From the NCBI RefSeq assembly GCF_047345415.1, contig NZ_JBLFEP010000007.1, positions 248,001-312,000 of the forward strand: DNA of 64,000 nucleotides, written 5' to 3'. Made by a program: the position numbers and the translations under genes. Positions 9,358 to 18,570 of this stretch are shown piece by piece; positions within the stretch are counted from its first letter, which is position 1; every line of letters begins with the position of its first letter. Under the pieces are notes generated by a model that saw only the letters and a program-made list of their open reading frames with translations, was not told where the DNA came from and made no database searches. This DNA comes from Maribacter_C sp947494565. GTDB taxonomy: Bacteria; Bacteroidota; Bacteroidia; Flavobacteriales; Flavobacteriaceae.

Positions 9358-9378
9358 ACTTCATCTTTGTATTGCTGA

Positions 9379-10452
9379 TTACATTTCTTCTTTGGCTTCA
9401 ATGGCCATCTCGCAACCATATTCATCCATAAAGAAGTTGTCTAAGTCATCCGCTTTTAGCGCTAGATTCTTGATGTTTTCCTTGATGGAATCGGCATGGT
9501 CGGTAAAGATATCCGAGAGATGGGTTCTATAGGATATGAAGATTTTATTCTCATGAACACCTAAAGAATAAGGATCGACATTCTTACCTAATAAATACTG
9601 CATTAATTCCTGTAAATTTTGCTTTGGCAACTGATTCATCGGTGAAGTTGCGACCAAATAATCTCGTTTGAAAACGAATATTCGAATAAGGGCGCTCCCT
9701 TGATGGAACTCCCAAAAATCTCTACCTGCTCTTCCTAAAACCGGGTTCATGCCTAATTCAGTCAATGCCTCTTCCACGAATTTAGCAAAATGGCTCTTTT
9801 CGAATTCTTCCCAAATAGAAATATCCATATCATTTCCGCAGTTGTTGCAGAATTCCGTTTCCTGTTCGGTATAGGAATCACAAGAATTGCACTTCACACG
9901 ATATCCGTTATCGGTATAGGTGAAATCATTGATCTCTTTTACCAAATCGGAGTGCTTGACACCGAAACCAACGTTATCCGCTTCATTGAATTTCGAAGTG
10001 GTCACCCCTACAAGATTTCCTGCTTGGTTGAGCATGGGTCCCCCAGAGTTTCCTGGGTTTACCGCGGCATCGGTTTGTAGATAATGTCTGGCGCCCATGG
10101 GCTGACTATTTGAAGATACAATACCTTCGGTTACCGTATATGGCATTCCAAAAGGGTACCCGTGAATATACACTTTGCTGGTATTGGAAACTTGTACGTC
10201 TTCATTGAGGGTGATATCGTTCTCTTTGTTTTCAAATCCGTCTATGTGCAAGAAGGCCAAGTCCACTTCTGGGTTTACCATGACCACATTGGCGACAAAT
10301 CGATCTTTCTTGTAGTCTTCAACAGCGACCGTTTTGGCGCCGGCGACGACATGATAATTGGTAATAACGTGATTTTTACCACTAACGGCGAAACCACTTC
10401 CGGTTCCTGATGCTGTGATGATCTTAAATACTGATTTCTTTATGTTTTCCAT
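9379..10452 (-). CDS. Trypsin-like (HtrA-type) protease domain + zinc ribbon + C-terminal YbjN-like domain
   Basis: A 357-aa protein with a complete chymotrypsin-fold triad: His34 in NYHVV, Asp64 in EVDLAFL, Ser136 in GNSGGP. There is no signal peptide or membrane segment, so unlike DegP/HtrA it appears cytoplasmic, and no PDZ domain follows. Instead there is a four-cysteine zinc ribbon (CxxC at 188/191 and 202/205), then an acidic C-terminal part (about 215-357) that resembles the YbjN/type III chaperone-like alpha/beta fold; this last call is by eye. It lies 30 bp after the gene at 10483-11652, with which it forms a two-gene operon. Substrate and role are unknown; intracellular quality control or regulated proteolysis are possibilities. 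Confidence 0.75.
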   Translation of the reverse strand: MENIKKSVFKIITASGTGSGFAVSGKNHVITNYHVVAGAKTVAVEDYKKDRFVANVVMVNPEVDLAFLHIDGFENKENDITLNEDVQVSNTSKVYIHGYPFGMPYTVTEGIVSSNSQPMGARHYLQTDAAVNPGNSGGPMLNQAGNLVGVTTSKFNEADNVGFGVKHSDLVKEINDFTYTDNGYRVKCNSCDSYTEQETEFCNNCGNDMDISIWEEFEKSHFAKFVEEALTELGMNPVLGRAGRDFWEFHQGSALIRIFVFKRDYLVATSPMNQLPKQNLQELMQYLLGKNVDPYSLGVHENKIFISYRTHLSDIFTDHADSIKENIKNLALKADDLDNFFMDEYGCEMAIEAKEEM

Positions 10453-10482
10453 GATTCTTTATCTCTTAGTGATGATTCGGGT

Positions 10483-11652
10483 TTATCCGAAAAGTTTAGC
10501 GAAAAGTCCTTTACTCCCTTTATTGGAGGCCATTTTGGTGTTTCCATTCAGGAAATTATAGTACGTTTCCAAGAGTTTAGGAGCTGCTTTTTGTGGTTCA
10601 AGCCCCGATACGTTTTCCAAAACGTCATAAATGGCGTTCTTATGTAGTTCCTCTACATTGAAGTTGTAGAGCATGTATTGGAAGTTATATTGGAGAAAAT
10701 AACATAGTGAAAAGTTGTCGCCATCGTTAACGTATTTGGTCACCGTATTTTCCAATTTTTTGGCATCGTCCTGTAAGATCTGCACAGAACTTCTCCATTT
10801 CAAGGAAATGAAGGCATCGGCATGGTAAATATCCTTCATAAAGTCTTCTTTCGACTTTGCACAAAGTTTCTGCATCAAATTGATGCCCTTGTCGATCCGA
10901 TGTTGAAAATCGATTTGACCATTGAACATATTATAAACATATTCCTGCAATTTTGTTCGCAACGTACCATGCACATAAGGCATATTCACGATTTTTAAGA
11001 TAGAAATGACGATGATATCCCACTGAAATGCATCCCATCTTTTTTCTTTGAAGAAGGCGCTGTAATTTTGGTAATCGGTCAAGATATCACTGATTTGACC
11101 CCAAACTTTTTCGATCTCCTCACCGGCCAAAGGTTGCACATTTGCTTCTTTGTAGAAGTCCGCCTTGTATTTCTCAACGAATTCGTCGTCATAGTCATCG
11201 GCATAAACACAGATTTCACGAAGTACATCATATACTTTATAAGGTTGACATAACGCTATCGGCATTTCGTACTCAAACCATAGCGTGTCATCTTTGAGAT
11301 GTATTTGAGATAAAGTCAGTGGATTGAAATTTACTTCGGCTATTTTTCTAAATAGGGCTACTTTGTTGGTCGCCTCGGTTACCCTTAGAAATGGTGCCTT
11401 GACTGAAAAAGTGGTCTCATTCAGTTCGACGTGTATTTCCGCAGACCCTTGTCCTTTAGTTATTGAAAAGCCATTGCTGGTATCTTTGTTTCCGAGTAAC
11501 TCCGGATTCATATAGTTAATCGTCTCGATGAGCGCTTTTCTGAAATCTTTGGCATCATAAGCGTCCATGGCCTTGTCCCAATGGGATACCTCTGTACGCG
11601 GTTCGTCTATGCCCTGAATAGGCCTTTCGAATTTTGGTAATACATTTTTCAT
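10483..11652 (-). CDS. Uncharacterised protein, possibly YbjN-like, partner of the zinc-ribbon protease
   Basis: A 389-aa soluble, acidic protein without signal peptide, membrane segments or recognisable catalytic motifs. The N-terminal half (about residues 30-150) contains alternating strands and helices with ITKGQGSAEIHVELNE and LWFEYEMPIALCQPY, similar in pattern to YbjN/Tir-chaperone-like domains. The second half is helical, with many aromatic residues. It is immediately upstream of the protease gene in the same transcription direction, so a substrate-delivery or regulatory partnership is plausible but is inference only. Confidence 0.6.
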   Translation of the reverse strand: MKNVLPKFERPIQGIDEPRTEVSHWDKAMDAYDAKDFRKALIETINYMNPELLGNKDTSNGFSITKGQGSAEIHVELNETTFSVKAPFLRVTEATNKVALFRKIAEVNFNPLTLSQIHLKDDTLWFEYEMPIALCQPYKVYDVLREICVYADDYDDEFVEKYKADFYKEANVQPLAGEEIEKVWGQISDILTDYQNYSAFFKEKRWDAFQWDIIVISILKIVNMPYVHGTLRTKLQEYVYNMFNGQIDFQHRIDKGINLMQKLCAKSKEDFMKDIYHADAFISLKWRSSVQILQDDAKKLENTVTKYVNDGDNFSLCYFLQYNFQYMLYNFNVEELHKNAIYDVLENVSGLEPQKAAPKLLETYYNFLNGNTKMASNKGSKGLFAKLFG

Positions 11653-11888
11653 AAATATGATTGTTTATTTAGGGGGTTTGAAATCGTTTTAGATACAACG
11701 GGAATTTTTTTCATTTATTTTTTCTGAAACCTCCCACAAAGGGTTATGCATTGAATTTGAAACAAAGTTCCATCGGTATGTGGTTTTTGAAAAACCAGAT
11801 AACCGTGAAATGTACCTCCCTGTAAACAGGGAATAGAATTTTATAAATTGTTTAACTTTATTTTGAAAACTTTAAACAATAATTATGA

Positions 11889-11917
11889 TTGTACTACTTT
11901 CTTTCCTGCTACTTTTG
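11889..11917 (+). promoter_or_regulatory. Promoter of the fasciclin gene
   Basis: TTG at 11889-11891, 18-bp spacer, then TACTTTTG at 11910-11917, a full match to the Bacteroidota -33/-7 pattern. The predicted transcript start is about 11924, which leaves a short A-rich leader before the ATG at 11942 and rules out an in-frame ATG at 11885 as the start. Confidence 0.65.
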
Positions 11918-11941
11918 AGGAAATTTAAAAACATACACACT

Positions 11942-12454
11942 ATGAAAAAGATGAAAACTTTCTTCGCTGTAGCCCTACTTTTTGTTGGAGCAGTATCCTT
12001 TGCACAATCTGAAACTATTGTTGGTGTCGCCGCCGGAAACGATAATTTCTCAACTTTGGTAACGGCTGTCAAGACTGCCGGACTAGTAGAAACATTAAGT
12101 TCTGAGGGACCTTTTACAGTATTTGCCCCTACCAATGATGCTTTTGCCAAGTTACCCGATGGTACGGTTTCAAGTTTATTGATGCCTGCCAGTAAAACTG
12201 ACTTGACTGGTATTTTGACTTACCATGTAGTGGCCGGAAAATTTGAGGCTGCAGCTGTTATCGACGCGATTAAAGCCAATAACGGTGCGTTTAAGGTAAA
12301 AACCGTTCAGGGCAATGAAATTGTACTCACTTTAAAAGAGGATAAGGTGGTGTTGACAGATGCCAAAGGAGGAACTTCTACGGTTGTTATAGCGGATGTT
12401 GCAGCAAGTAACGGCGTAATTCATGCCATTGATACGGTAGTAATGCCCCAATAA
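11942..12454 (+). CDS. Secreted fasciclin (FAS1) domain protein
   Basis: A 170-aa exported protein consisting of a signal peptide (cleavage after VSFAQ, about residue 22) and one FAS1 domain. Both FAS1 landmarks are visible: the H1-like block GPFTVFAPTNDAFAKLP and the H2-like YHVV block with a C-terminal NGVIHAIDTVVMP. FAS1 domains mediate adhesion or bind small ligands; in marine Bacteroidota single-domain versions are common and uncharacterised. The upstream promoter box fixes the start. It is monocistronic and ends at a strong hairpin. Confidence 0.9.
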   Translation: MKKMKTFFAVALLFVGAVSFAQSETIVGVAAGNDNFSTLVTAVKTAGLVETLSSEGPFTVFAPTNDAFAKLPDGTVSSLLMPASKTDLTGILTYHVVAGKFEAAAVIDAIKANNGAFKVKTVQGNEIVLTLKEDKVVLTDAKGGTSTVVIADVAASNGVIHAIDTVVMPQ

Positions 12455-12478
12455 GATGTGATTAATTTTCCCCGAAAT

Positions 12479-12509
12479 AAAATGCCACTGGTACTACCAG
12501 TGGCATTTT
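12479..12509. terminator. Bidirectional terminator between fasciclin gene and the converging gene
   Basis: A 13-bp perfect stem AAAATGCCACTGG / CCAGTGGCATTTT with a 5-base loop (TACTA), flanked by T and A runs. It sits 25 bp past the fasciclin stop. Confidence 0.9.
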
Positions 12510-12544
12510 TATTTCATACTATTTTGTTAGTACTACAACTTAAC

Positions 12545-13873
12545 TTAGGGCGCGGAAGTGCCGCTAGTGTTTTTGGCCCTGCGGAGTTGTCGGCGAATTT
12601 TTTTAATAGCCGATTCAATTGATTTTTCCGGTTCGATGATATTGTACTCCCCCCAAAAATCAGGGTCCGCAAAACCAAGTGCCTCATCGTTTAAGATAAT
12701 CGATGATTTCATTCGATCCTTGGCCTTTGGAAAGGTGCCCCTATTCTTTTCCCAATCGGTAATAGCCATCTCGCAGGTCATACTATATACGGAATTGAAC
12801 AATTTTTTGTCCCAATTGATCTTGAATTCCAAAAGCACATTACTGTAGCCGTAGTACCATCTTCCGTTCTTCTCGCGATAATCTACGCGATAAGCTACTT
12901 CGTTGGGCCATACCCGTGCATTGCTTGGCTTTCGACGCACAAATAGTTTTGCGGCCTCATCCTTATTGGTGATATTCAAGGAAAAGATTGCACTTGTCAG
13001 AATTTTATTTTCCGCATCGATATATAGCTTTCCACGATACAATTGTTCGGCTACACTAGGCCTTTGCTCGAAATCGATAATGTAGATCAGTTGGTCATTG
13101 ACCCTGGTAGAGCGATTAAATGAAAAGGTATAGTTCTCCATACTTTCATCGGTAAAAATGTATTCCGGGTATTTCATAATATCGACAAAAAGCGTGTTGA
13201 ATGGGCCTCCCTGAAGTTTTAATGCCAACGTATCCAATCTACTATAGTCAGTGCTCTTACGGGCTTTATATAGTTTTACGGCATCACGACGCTCCGAAGT
13301 GTACGGAGTTTTGTAGATATTGACTACAGCTTCGGATAAGGATACATTTTTTCTTCTTTTCTTAATGGTTTCCCTGTAAAAAGCTGTCATCAATGTCGGG
13401 TCATCGAAGTAGTTTTGTCCTTTCCTTTTTAAGGTTTCGCGAACTAAGGTGGTCGCATTCTTAGGAATACTTACGTTCACCTCGGCCAATTCGGTGACTG
13501 AGACCTGTAGTTTGATTTTTGTGTTCGAATCGGAAAATTGATTCAATGGGATCAGTCGGCTCTTGTAGCCCAGAAAAGCGACCAATACGTTGCCTCCTGT
13601 CATTTCCTTAGGCACTTTGAGGGCGAATTGTCCTTCAGTATTGGTTATCGTACTAATGTTAGAACCTTCAATGGTAAGTGTAGCGAAAACCAGCGGTTTA
13701 TTGGTTTCCTCATCGAGAACTTCTCCTTTGTACTGCTTATATGATACCGCTTCTTCGGCAGTATCTTGAAAAAAAGCGAACATATTCTGCATGCCGCCAA
13801 AACCGACTAAAAATAGGGTCAGTAAAACAACGGATGTAGATTTTTTTAGATGAAAGTGTATATTGGATTCCAT
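12545..13873 (-). CDS. CarboxypepD_reg-like domain protein, exported
   Basis: A 442-aa protein with an N-terminal signal or anchor (hydrophobic residues about 13-34), then a beta-sandwich CarboxypepD_reg-like domain (YKGEVLDEETNKPLVFATL, with the typical TNTEGQFALKVP) at about residues 48-135, followed by a large beta-rich region of the kind seen in many flavobacterial proteins annotated only by the N-terminal domain. It ends with a basic tail. No catalytic residues are apparent. Likely periplasmic or outer-membrane associated; function unknown. Monocistronic. Confidence 0.8.
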   Translation of the reverse strand: MESNIHFHLKKSTSVVLLTLFLVGFGGMQNMFAFFQDTAEEAVSYKQYKGEVLDEETNKPLVFATLTIEGSNISTITNTEGQFALKVPKEMTGGNVLVAFLGYKSRLIPLNQFSDSNTKIKLQVSVTELAEVNVSIPKNATTLVRETLKRKGQNYFDDPTLMTAFYRETIKKRRKNVSLSEAVVNIYKTPYTSERRDAVKLYKARKSTDYSRLDTLALKLQGGPFNTLFVDIMKYPEYIFTDESMENYTFSFNRSTRVNDQLIYIIDFEQRPSVAEQLYRGKLYIDAENKILTSAIFSLNITNKDEAAKLFVRRKPSNARVWPNEVAYRVDYREKNGRWYYGYSNVLLEFKINWDKKLFNSVYSMTCEMAITDWEKNRGTFPKAKDRMKSSIILNDEALGFADPDFWGEYNIIEPEKSIESAIKKIRRQLRRAKNTSGTSAP

Positions 13874-13966
13874 AGCTTGAAAGTTATTTTACTTTTATTC
13901 TTTATAGTAATTCTAAGTTACTCATTTTTAGGATGTTTTACTGTTAAAATTTAGTTTAAAATCCTT

Positions 13967-14602
13967 TTAGTATGGTAACGCTTTATAGGTCTTACCCTGA
14001 TCAAGGCCTCTTGGATTTTCGGTGGTATTGCTGAAGGTTGTGGGAAAGGACACATAGGGATACTTCCAAGATCCTGACTCCGTTGCTACAAAATGCAAAT
14101 GCGGATACCCGGCCAGCCCTGTATTTCCACTAAGACCAATAACACTCCCTTTTTTAACAGTTTGTCCAACTTTTACACGTGCGCCTTTATGGGTCAGATG
14201 CATGTATTGGGCAAAAGTACCATCTGAGTGTTCCACAACGACCAGGTTGTTTGGAAAACCACCGTCAACACCCGATTCTTCTACAAACACTACTTTGCCT
14301 GAGCGCGAAGCCGTGATCAACGTGCCGATATTCATAGCGAAATCAATTGCATATTGGTCGGGGTATCCCGCACTATGGTATGATCCCCCACAGTGAGATA
14401 GATTTACGGAATAACTTTGACCGACCTTATAAGGCAGCACATAAATCGAGGTTTCCCAATCTTCATAGGTTTTATCATTGCAATTTACAGGGGTGATTTC
14501 GAGATTTTGAGTCATTTCCTTAGGTGGTCTTCTCGCTACGTCCTTCAAACAGCTAGATGAAAAAAGCACCATTAGAAATATGACGATTAAGTAATCTTTC
14601 AT
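13967..14602 (-). CDS. M23 family metallopeptidase, lipoprotein
   Basis: A 211-aa lipoprotein-type M23 (LytM) endopeptidase. I start at ATG 14602 (MKDYLIVIFLM), which gives a short signal with lipobox FSSSC; an upstream ATG at 14626 adds eight residues. The catalytic domain shows the zinc motif region HSAGYPDQYAIDF, TLITASRSGKVV, and the second motif YPHLHF. The family cleaves peptidoglycan cross-bridges or acts as a division/envelope remodeller; the exact bond is not predictable. Standalone gene between two other minus-strand genes. Confidence 0.87.
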   Translation of the reverse strand: MKDYLIVIFLMVLFSSSCLKDVARRPPKEMTQNLEITPVNCNDKTYEDWETSIYVLPYKVGQSYSVNLSHCGGSYHSAGYPDQYAIDFAMNIGTLITASRSGKVVFVEESGVDGGFPNNLVVVEHSDGTFAQYMHLTHKGARVKVGQTVKKGSVIGLSGNTGLAGYPHLHFVATESGSWKYPYVSFPTTFSNTTENPRGLDQGKTYKALPY

Positions 14603-14679
14603 TGTCTTTATCATTTGTTCCGACAAATTAGAAATTTGAACAAGGGAACATGTCTCTTCGTGAAAACCTTTACAAGAAA

Positions 14680-15786
14680 TTAAGAGGTAGCGGTATGTTT
14701 GATATAATCCGAGGGGTTGAAATCGGTAAACTTTTTGAAGGCTTTATAGAACGAGGCTCTGTTGTTGAAACCGACGTCGTAGGCAATCTGGGTCATGGTC
14801 AGTCGATTTTCATCGTTTTGCATTAGTAGTTTTTTAGCTTCCTTTATGCGATAACGATTCACGAAATCAAAAAAGGATAGATTAAAGTGTTCATTGATAA
14901 TCTGTGACGTATGGTTCCGTGAGAGATTCATCAAACGAGAAATATCATCCAGTCGCAGTTCATTGTTGAGGTGGGGTTTTTCCCGCTGCATGACATCCAA
15001 CAATTTTTGTCTCATCTCGAAGGAAAGGGCAGGTGACAAGCCTGTTTTTTTGTATTTGATGAAGGGAATGACCTCTTTGATCGTTTTTCCCTCGAAGATT
15101 TCGGGCTGAACAAATCCGAAGAAGGCGAGCATACCGATAAAGAAAACAATACCTAGGTCGATAAAATAATCATAAGAAGGGTCCATTAGTCCAAAGCGGA
15201 CCAATGTGATGTAGAGCCCAAATGAGCTTACAAATCCTACATACGAACCCACGAACCATTTCAACCACTTGTGCTGTCTTAAACCTATATTGGTACGCCA
15301 GGCAAAGCTCAAATAGGTCAAAAATGCATAAAAGAACATCAAGGCGATGATTAGCCAAATGACAAAGCTTGGAAATAGCGCATAATCCCAAGTATGTCCA
15401 CTCTTGACTACCTCAAGTTTTTTAGCGCTACCCAGAAGGTAAAAAGGAATCAAAAGTACGATGATACCAATCGGGGGAATCAAAAATAACAAGTCGGTTA
15501 TTTTGAACGTGGATTTTGAAAGCACCCTACGGCTGTACAGATACACTATTGGCCCATAAATGACCCAAAGCGGAAAATGGGTCAAATCTAAATGGATGAA
15601 TCGACTCGTATACAAATCACCTGACCATCTGAGGCAATTATTCAACAGTTCAAAAGAGAACAAAAAGGTATAAAGGCTTAGAAGCCTATTCGCCATACCA
15701 TGTCCTTTCGATTTTAAGAGAAATAGAAGAGATAGTAGTACTCCTGAAAACGAAAAAAAAAGAAAAATAAGAACACTGAAAGTCAT
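14680..15786 (-). CDS. AraC-family regulator with N-terminal multi-TM domain
   Basis: A 368-aa protein with about seven hydrophobic helices in the first 230 residues and a C-terminal AraC DNA-binding domain (about 265-365), recognisable by LRLDDISRLMNLSRNHTSQ and the second helix-turn-helix MTQIAYDVGFNNRASFYKAF. Membrane-tethered AraC regulators of this type are common in Flavobacteriaceae and are thought to respond to envelope or extracellular signals. No neighbour is in an obvious operon, so the target is unknown. A paralogous architecture occurs in the island at 38916-40088. Confidence 0.85.
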   Translation of the reverse strand: MTFSVLIFLFFSFSGVLLSLLFLLKSKGHGMANRLLSLYTFLFSFELLNNCLRWSGDLYTSRFIHLDLTHFPLWVIYGPIVYLYSRRVLSKSTFKITDLLFLIPPIGIIVLLIPFYLLGSAKKLEVVKSGHTWDYALFPSFVIWLIIALMFFYAFLTYLSFAWRTNIGLRQHKWLKWFVGSYVGFVSSFGLYITLVRFGLMDPSYDYFIDLGIVFFIGMLAFFGFVQPEIFEGKTIKEVIPFIKYKKTGLSPALSFEMRQKLLDVMQREKPHLNNELRLDDISRLMNLSRNHTSQIINEHFNLSFFDFVNRYRIKEAKKLLMQNDENRLTMTQIAYDVGFNNRASFYKAFKKFTDFNPSDYIKHTATS

Positions 15787-15889
15787 GACTATGATCTTTG
15801 CCGGTAAAGATAAAACGCACTAGTCGCCGAGGTGTCTCTTTCTGTAAGGAGAAATAAAAAACCTACTGGTCGTTGTTTAAGGGAACCCT

Positions 15890-16621
15890 TCAATCATAGG
15901 TTTTCACGGAAGCGGAAACCAAGCGGTTGATTTCCTTTAATTCATCTGAGGTCAGATCTCTCCATTTTCCTGAGGGAAGGTCTAAATTGACATTCATGAT
16001 TCGAATTCGCTTCAGTTTTTTTACATCATAATCAAGATACTCGCACATACGACGAATTTGTCTGTTAAGACCTTGGGTCAAGACGATTTTGAACTGGTAC
16101 TTTCCAATTTTTTCGACTTTGCACTTTCGTGTAACGGTATCCAAAATAGGTACCCCATTTGCCATACTCTCGAGAAATTGTTCCGTAACCGGTTTGTTGA
16201 CCGTGACCAGATATTCTTTTTCGTGGTGATTGCGTGCCCGTAAAATCTTATTCACGATATCGCCGTCATTGGTCAAAAAAATAAGCCCCTCGCTCGGTTT
16301 GTCCAATCGTCCGATCGGGAAAATGCGTTTGGGGTAGTTGATAAAATCGATGATGTTGTTTTTTTCCACCCGGGTATCGGTAGTACATACGACACCAACG
16401 GGTTTGTTGAAGGCCAAATAAACCCACTCATCCTTAGGCTCCGTGATACGCTTGCCATCGACCTTGACTAAATCTCCGACAACGACTTTGGTACCCATTT
16501 CGGGAATCTTGTCGTTAATCGTAACCCGACCTTGTTCGATAAGTTTATCTGCGGCCCTACGCGAGCAATAGCCCACTTCGCTGAGGTATTTATTGATTCG
16601 GGTTTGTTTGGTATCCGACAT
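15890..16621 (-). CDS. rluF: 23S rRNA pseudouridine synthase RluF-like
   Basis: Converts a uridine to pseudouridine in 23S rRNA (position 2604 in E. coli for RluF). The 243-aa protein has an N-terminal S4 RNA-binding domain (TRINKYLSEVGYCSRRAAD) and a RsuA-type catalytic domain with the active Asp in PIGRLDKPSEGL and the C-terminal LTQGLNRQIRRMCEYL motif. Of the RsuA-family members the overall pattern fits RluF best; RluB/RluE are alternatives. The SRPBCC gene ends 11 bp upstream, so the two may be cotranscribed. Confidence 0.87.
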   Translation of the reverse strand: MSDTKQTRINKYLSEVGYCSRRAADKLIEQGRVTINDKIPEMGTKVVVGDLVKVDGKRITEPKDEWVYLAFNKPVGVVCTTDTRVEKNNIIDFINYPKRIFPIGRLDKPSEGLIFLTNDGDIVNKILRARNHHEKEYLVTVNKPVTEQFLESMANGVPILDTVTRKCKVEKIGKYQFKIVLTQGLNRQIRRMCEYLDYDVKKLKRIRIMNVNLDLPSGKWRDLTSDELKEINRLVSASVKTYD

Positions 16622-16632
16622 TCATTCTTACG

Positions 16633-17151
16633 TTACATGTTTACAAAAATATGTCCTGCCTGGGGAATTTCGGTCAGATCGACGTCTTTTTCATTTAACA
16701 AGATGCCGTGCTCTAGATAAGCTTTCAGATTGGCCAACCAGAAGGTCCATCCACAGCTACACCCATTGTAAAGTTCCATTTTGGTCTTTTCATCGGTCGG
16801 CATCCCATATTGTCGCAAGGTCACCAAAGTTGTATTTTCAACTTCTTCTAACGTAACACTGCATGTACATACATCATTGGCAAACGAGAATTCTAAAAAG
16901 TCTTTGCCATTTGTCTGCAAGATGCTACCCGATTCTTGTCCGTTCCAATTATGCCATTTCCAGGTATAGCGGTCGCCATTTTGTATGGGATCGGTGGCAT
17001 TTCTGTTGGTTCCTTCAACGGAAACATAGTGCGCTTCCCGTAAAAACCAGGATGTAATACCTTCTTCCGTAGCCCAATACCAGTACAATGTTTTAACCGG
17101 GGCCTTTATATAAATTTTTTTGGTAAACGCTTCAAAAGTCAAGGGTGTCAT
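16633..17151 (-). CDS. SRPBCC domain protein (AHSA1-like)
   Basis: A 172-aa START-like fold protein of the activator-of-Hsp90/SRPBCC group. Visible family features are the opening KKIYIKAPVKTLYWYWATEE, ITSWFL, and the late block TLVTLRQYGM with a W-rich C-terminal helix GWTFWLANLKAYLEHG. Such proteins bind hydrophobic ligands or assist partner proteins; nothing specifies the ligand. It follows the beta-lactamase-like gene by 4 bp and precedes rluF by 11 bp, so all three may form one transcript. Confidence 0.83.
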   Translation of the reverse strand: MTPLTFEAFTKKIYIKAPVKTLYWYWATEEGITSWFLREAHYVSVEGTNRNATDPIQNGDRYTWKWHNWNGQESGSILQTNGKDFLEFSFANDVCTCSVTLEEVENTTLVTLRQYGMPTDEKTKMELYNGCSCGWTFWLANLKAYLEHGILLNEKDVDLTEIPQAGHIFVNM

Positions 17152-17155
17152 AGCA

Positions 17156-18295
17156 TTAGTTATTTCTGTTCAATTCAAACTGGTATAGTTGTCGACCCAA
17201 TTCAGCCAAAAAGGGAATACCTATTTCATCATATTCGTACTGATCGTCATTGAAGACACCGTCTTTATTGACCAAAATTGTGGCGGTCAAAAGAAACTCC
17301 ACGTTGTTTTTAGAATCGGTAATATAGGCGCAGTCGGTTAGGGTACCATAGGCAAATCCTACTTTATTGTAAATTTTAATATGCTCTTCCATATCTTCCG
17401 TGGTGTCGCCATATAGAAAGAATTTACAGTAGCCGTCATAATAGGTGACAGGATCATAGCCAAGGGCTTTGGGAAGTGTGTGCATGGTTTTCAAAAGATA
17501 CTGATGTTGCGCATCACTTAAATTAAAACGCTGCGATTCATCAAATTGCTCGGGAAAGATAACCCGCTTCAAAACACCGTGTTGCGCTTTCACCGGGTAA
17601 TAGTTTTTCAAACTGAAATCGAAGGGTTCATTTACCAATTCACCGTCTTCATAAAAACCGATCCCTTTCTGTATCTCATTCAACTCAAGGGGCTTGGCTG
17701 CCGTGTTCACCGTACCTTCATAGGTGGCCGTAGTGCTATCGTTCAAATAGATGATGAGGGGTTTGGTAGTGAGATCATCACTGTGATATCCTAGACGATG
17801 GGCTATGCGCACCGGTGACACTCCTTTCGAACTCAATCTTGAATTGATTACATCTTGTCCAAGCAGTTCTACCAATCTGTTATTCGCATCATTATCGCTA
17901 ACAGCGAATATTTGGGAAACCGCTTCGGCGAAAGTCGTCTCTACCGAATCTCCTTCTACGTAAAATCTAGTACTGAGGTCAAGGGTGTCGATGTCATTCA
18001 GTTTTTCCATTGCCAAAACCGCTATCGGGAATTTGACCGTGCTCGCTGGATAGAAATAATTTGCTTCATTTACTTGAAAATCATAATCGATTAATTTGAG
18101 ACTATCTCCGGATCGGTTTATTTGGGTGTATCGTATCTGTACTTGATACTCATCTATACTATCCATTACCCTTTTGATTTTAGGATGGTCGGAAGCCAAT
18201 ACCTGTTCAAGCGGATTTCCGGACGACTGTGGATCTGTACAACCAACAGTTAGAATCAGTACGAGCAGAAAGTAAAGTATGGCGTTTTTCAACAT
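17156..18295 (-). CDS. Class A beta-lactamase-like serine hydrolase, lipoprotein
   Basis: A 379-aa lipoprotein (lipobox Cys19 in LTVGC) with a penicillin-binding/beta-lactamase fold. The motifs are S85-T-V-K88, S133-D-N135, and K311-V-G313 as the third box. It is about 90 residues longer than true class A enzymes, with a substantial insertion between boxes two and three (about residues 160-260). The typical ExxLN omega-loop motif is not evident, which argues against a classical beta-lactamase; a D,D-peptidase or esterase activity is as likely. Not to be read as evidence for antibiotic resistance. Confidence 0.75.
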   Translation of the reverse strand: MLKNAILYFLLVLILTVGCTDPQSSGNPLEQVLASDHPKIKRVMDSIDEYQVQIRYTQINRSGDSLKLIDYDFQVNEANYFYPASTVKFPIAVLAMEKLNDIDTLDLSTRFYVEGDSVETTFAEAVSQIFAVSDNDANNRLVELLGQDVINSRLSSKGVSPVRIAHRLGYHSDDLTTKPLIIYLNDSTTATYEGTVNTAAKPLELNEIQKGIGFYEDGELVNEPFDFSLKNYYPVKAQHGVLKRVIFPEQFDESQRFNLSDAQHQYLLKTMHTLPKALGYDPVTYYDGYCKFFLYGDTTEDMEEHIKIYNKVGFAYGTLTDCAYITDSKNNVEFLLTATILVNKDGVFNDDQYEYDEIGIPFLAELGRQLYQFELNRNN

Positions 18296-18318
18296 GGTTT
18301 TTTGTTTGATGCGAACGG

Positions 18319-18555
18319 TTAATTCTCATAAAGTTCTCCCCTATGGGGCTTAAGGGCATCACGAACTTGCGGCATTTGTGACTCATACACTACCAAAAAA
18401 GCGAGGCTATGCATATCGTTTAGGTGCTCGTGGCCCGTTATTTTTAAGTCAAGCGATTCAAGAGTGCAATATTCAGCTAAATGCTTTTCATGATGCTCGG
18501 CCGTATGTGCTGCTGCTGGACCTCGAAAGTCCCAAATTAATTTTAATTTTCTCAC
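18319..18555 (-). CDS. Small conserved flavobacterial protein of unknown function
   Basis: A 78-aa cytoplasmic protein. Its start MRKLKLIWDFRGP, central AEHHEKHLAEY and end DALKPHRGELYEN match my recollection of a small conserved protein widespread in Flavobacteriia; a ferredoxin-like alpha/beta fold is possible. Three histidines cluster in the first half (AHTAEHHEKH). Fifteen bases upstream lies the cut end of an SRPBCC gene remnant, so the local sequence has been rearranged. Function unknown. Confidence 0.65.
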   Translation of the reverse strand: MRKLKLIWDFRGPAAAHTAEHHEKHLAEYCTLESLDLKITGHEHLNDMHSLAFLVVYESQMPQVRDALKPHRGELYEN

Positions 18556-18570
18556 AATATTGGTTTCTAT

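Noticed and set aside
17156..18295. Antibiotic resistance by the class A beta-lactamase-like gene
   Set aside because: SxxK and SDN boxes are present, but the omega-loop glutamate motif is not evident and there is a large insertion, so resistance cannot be claimed.
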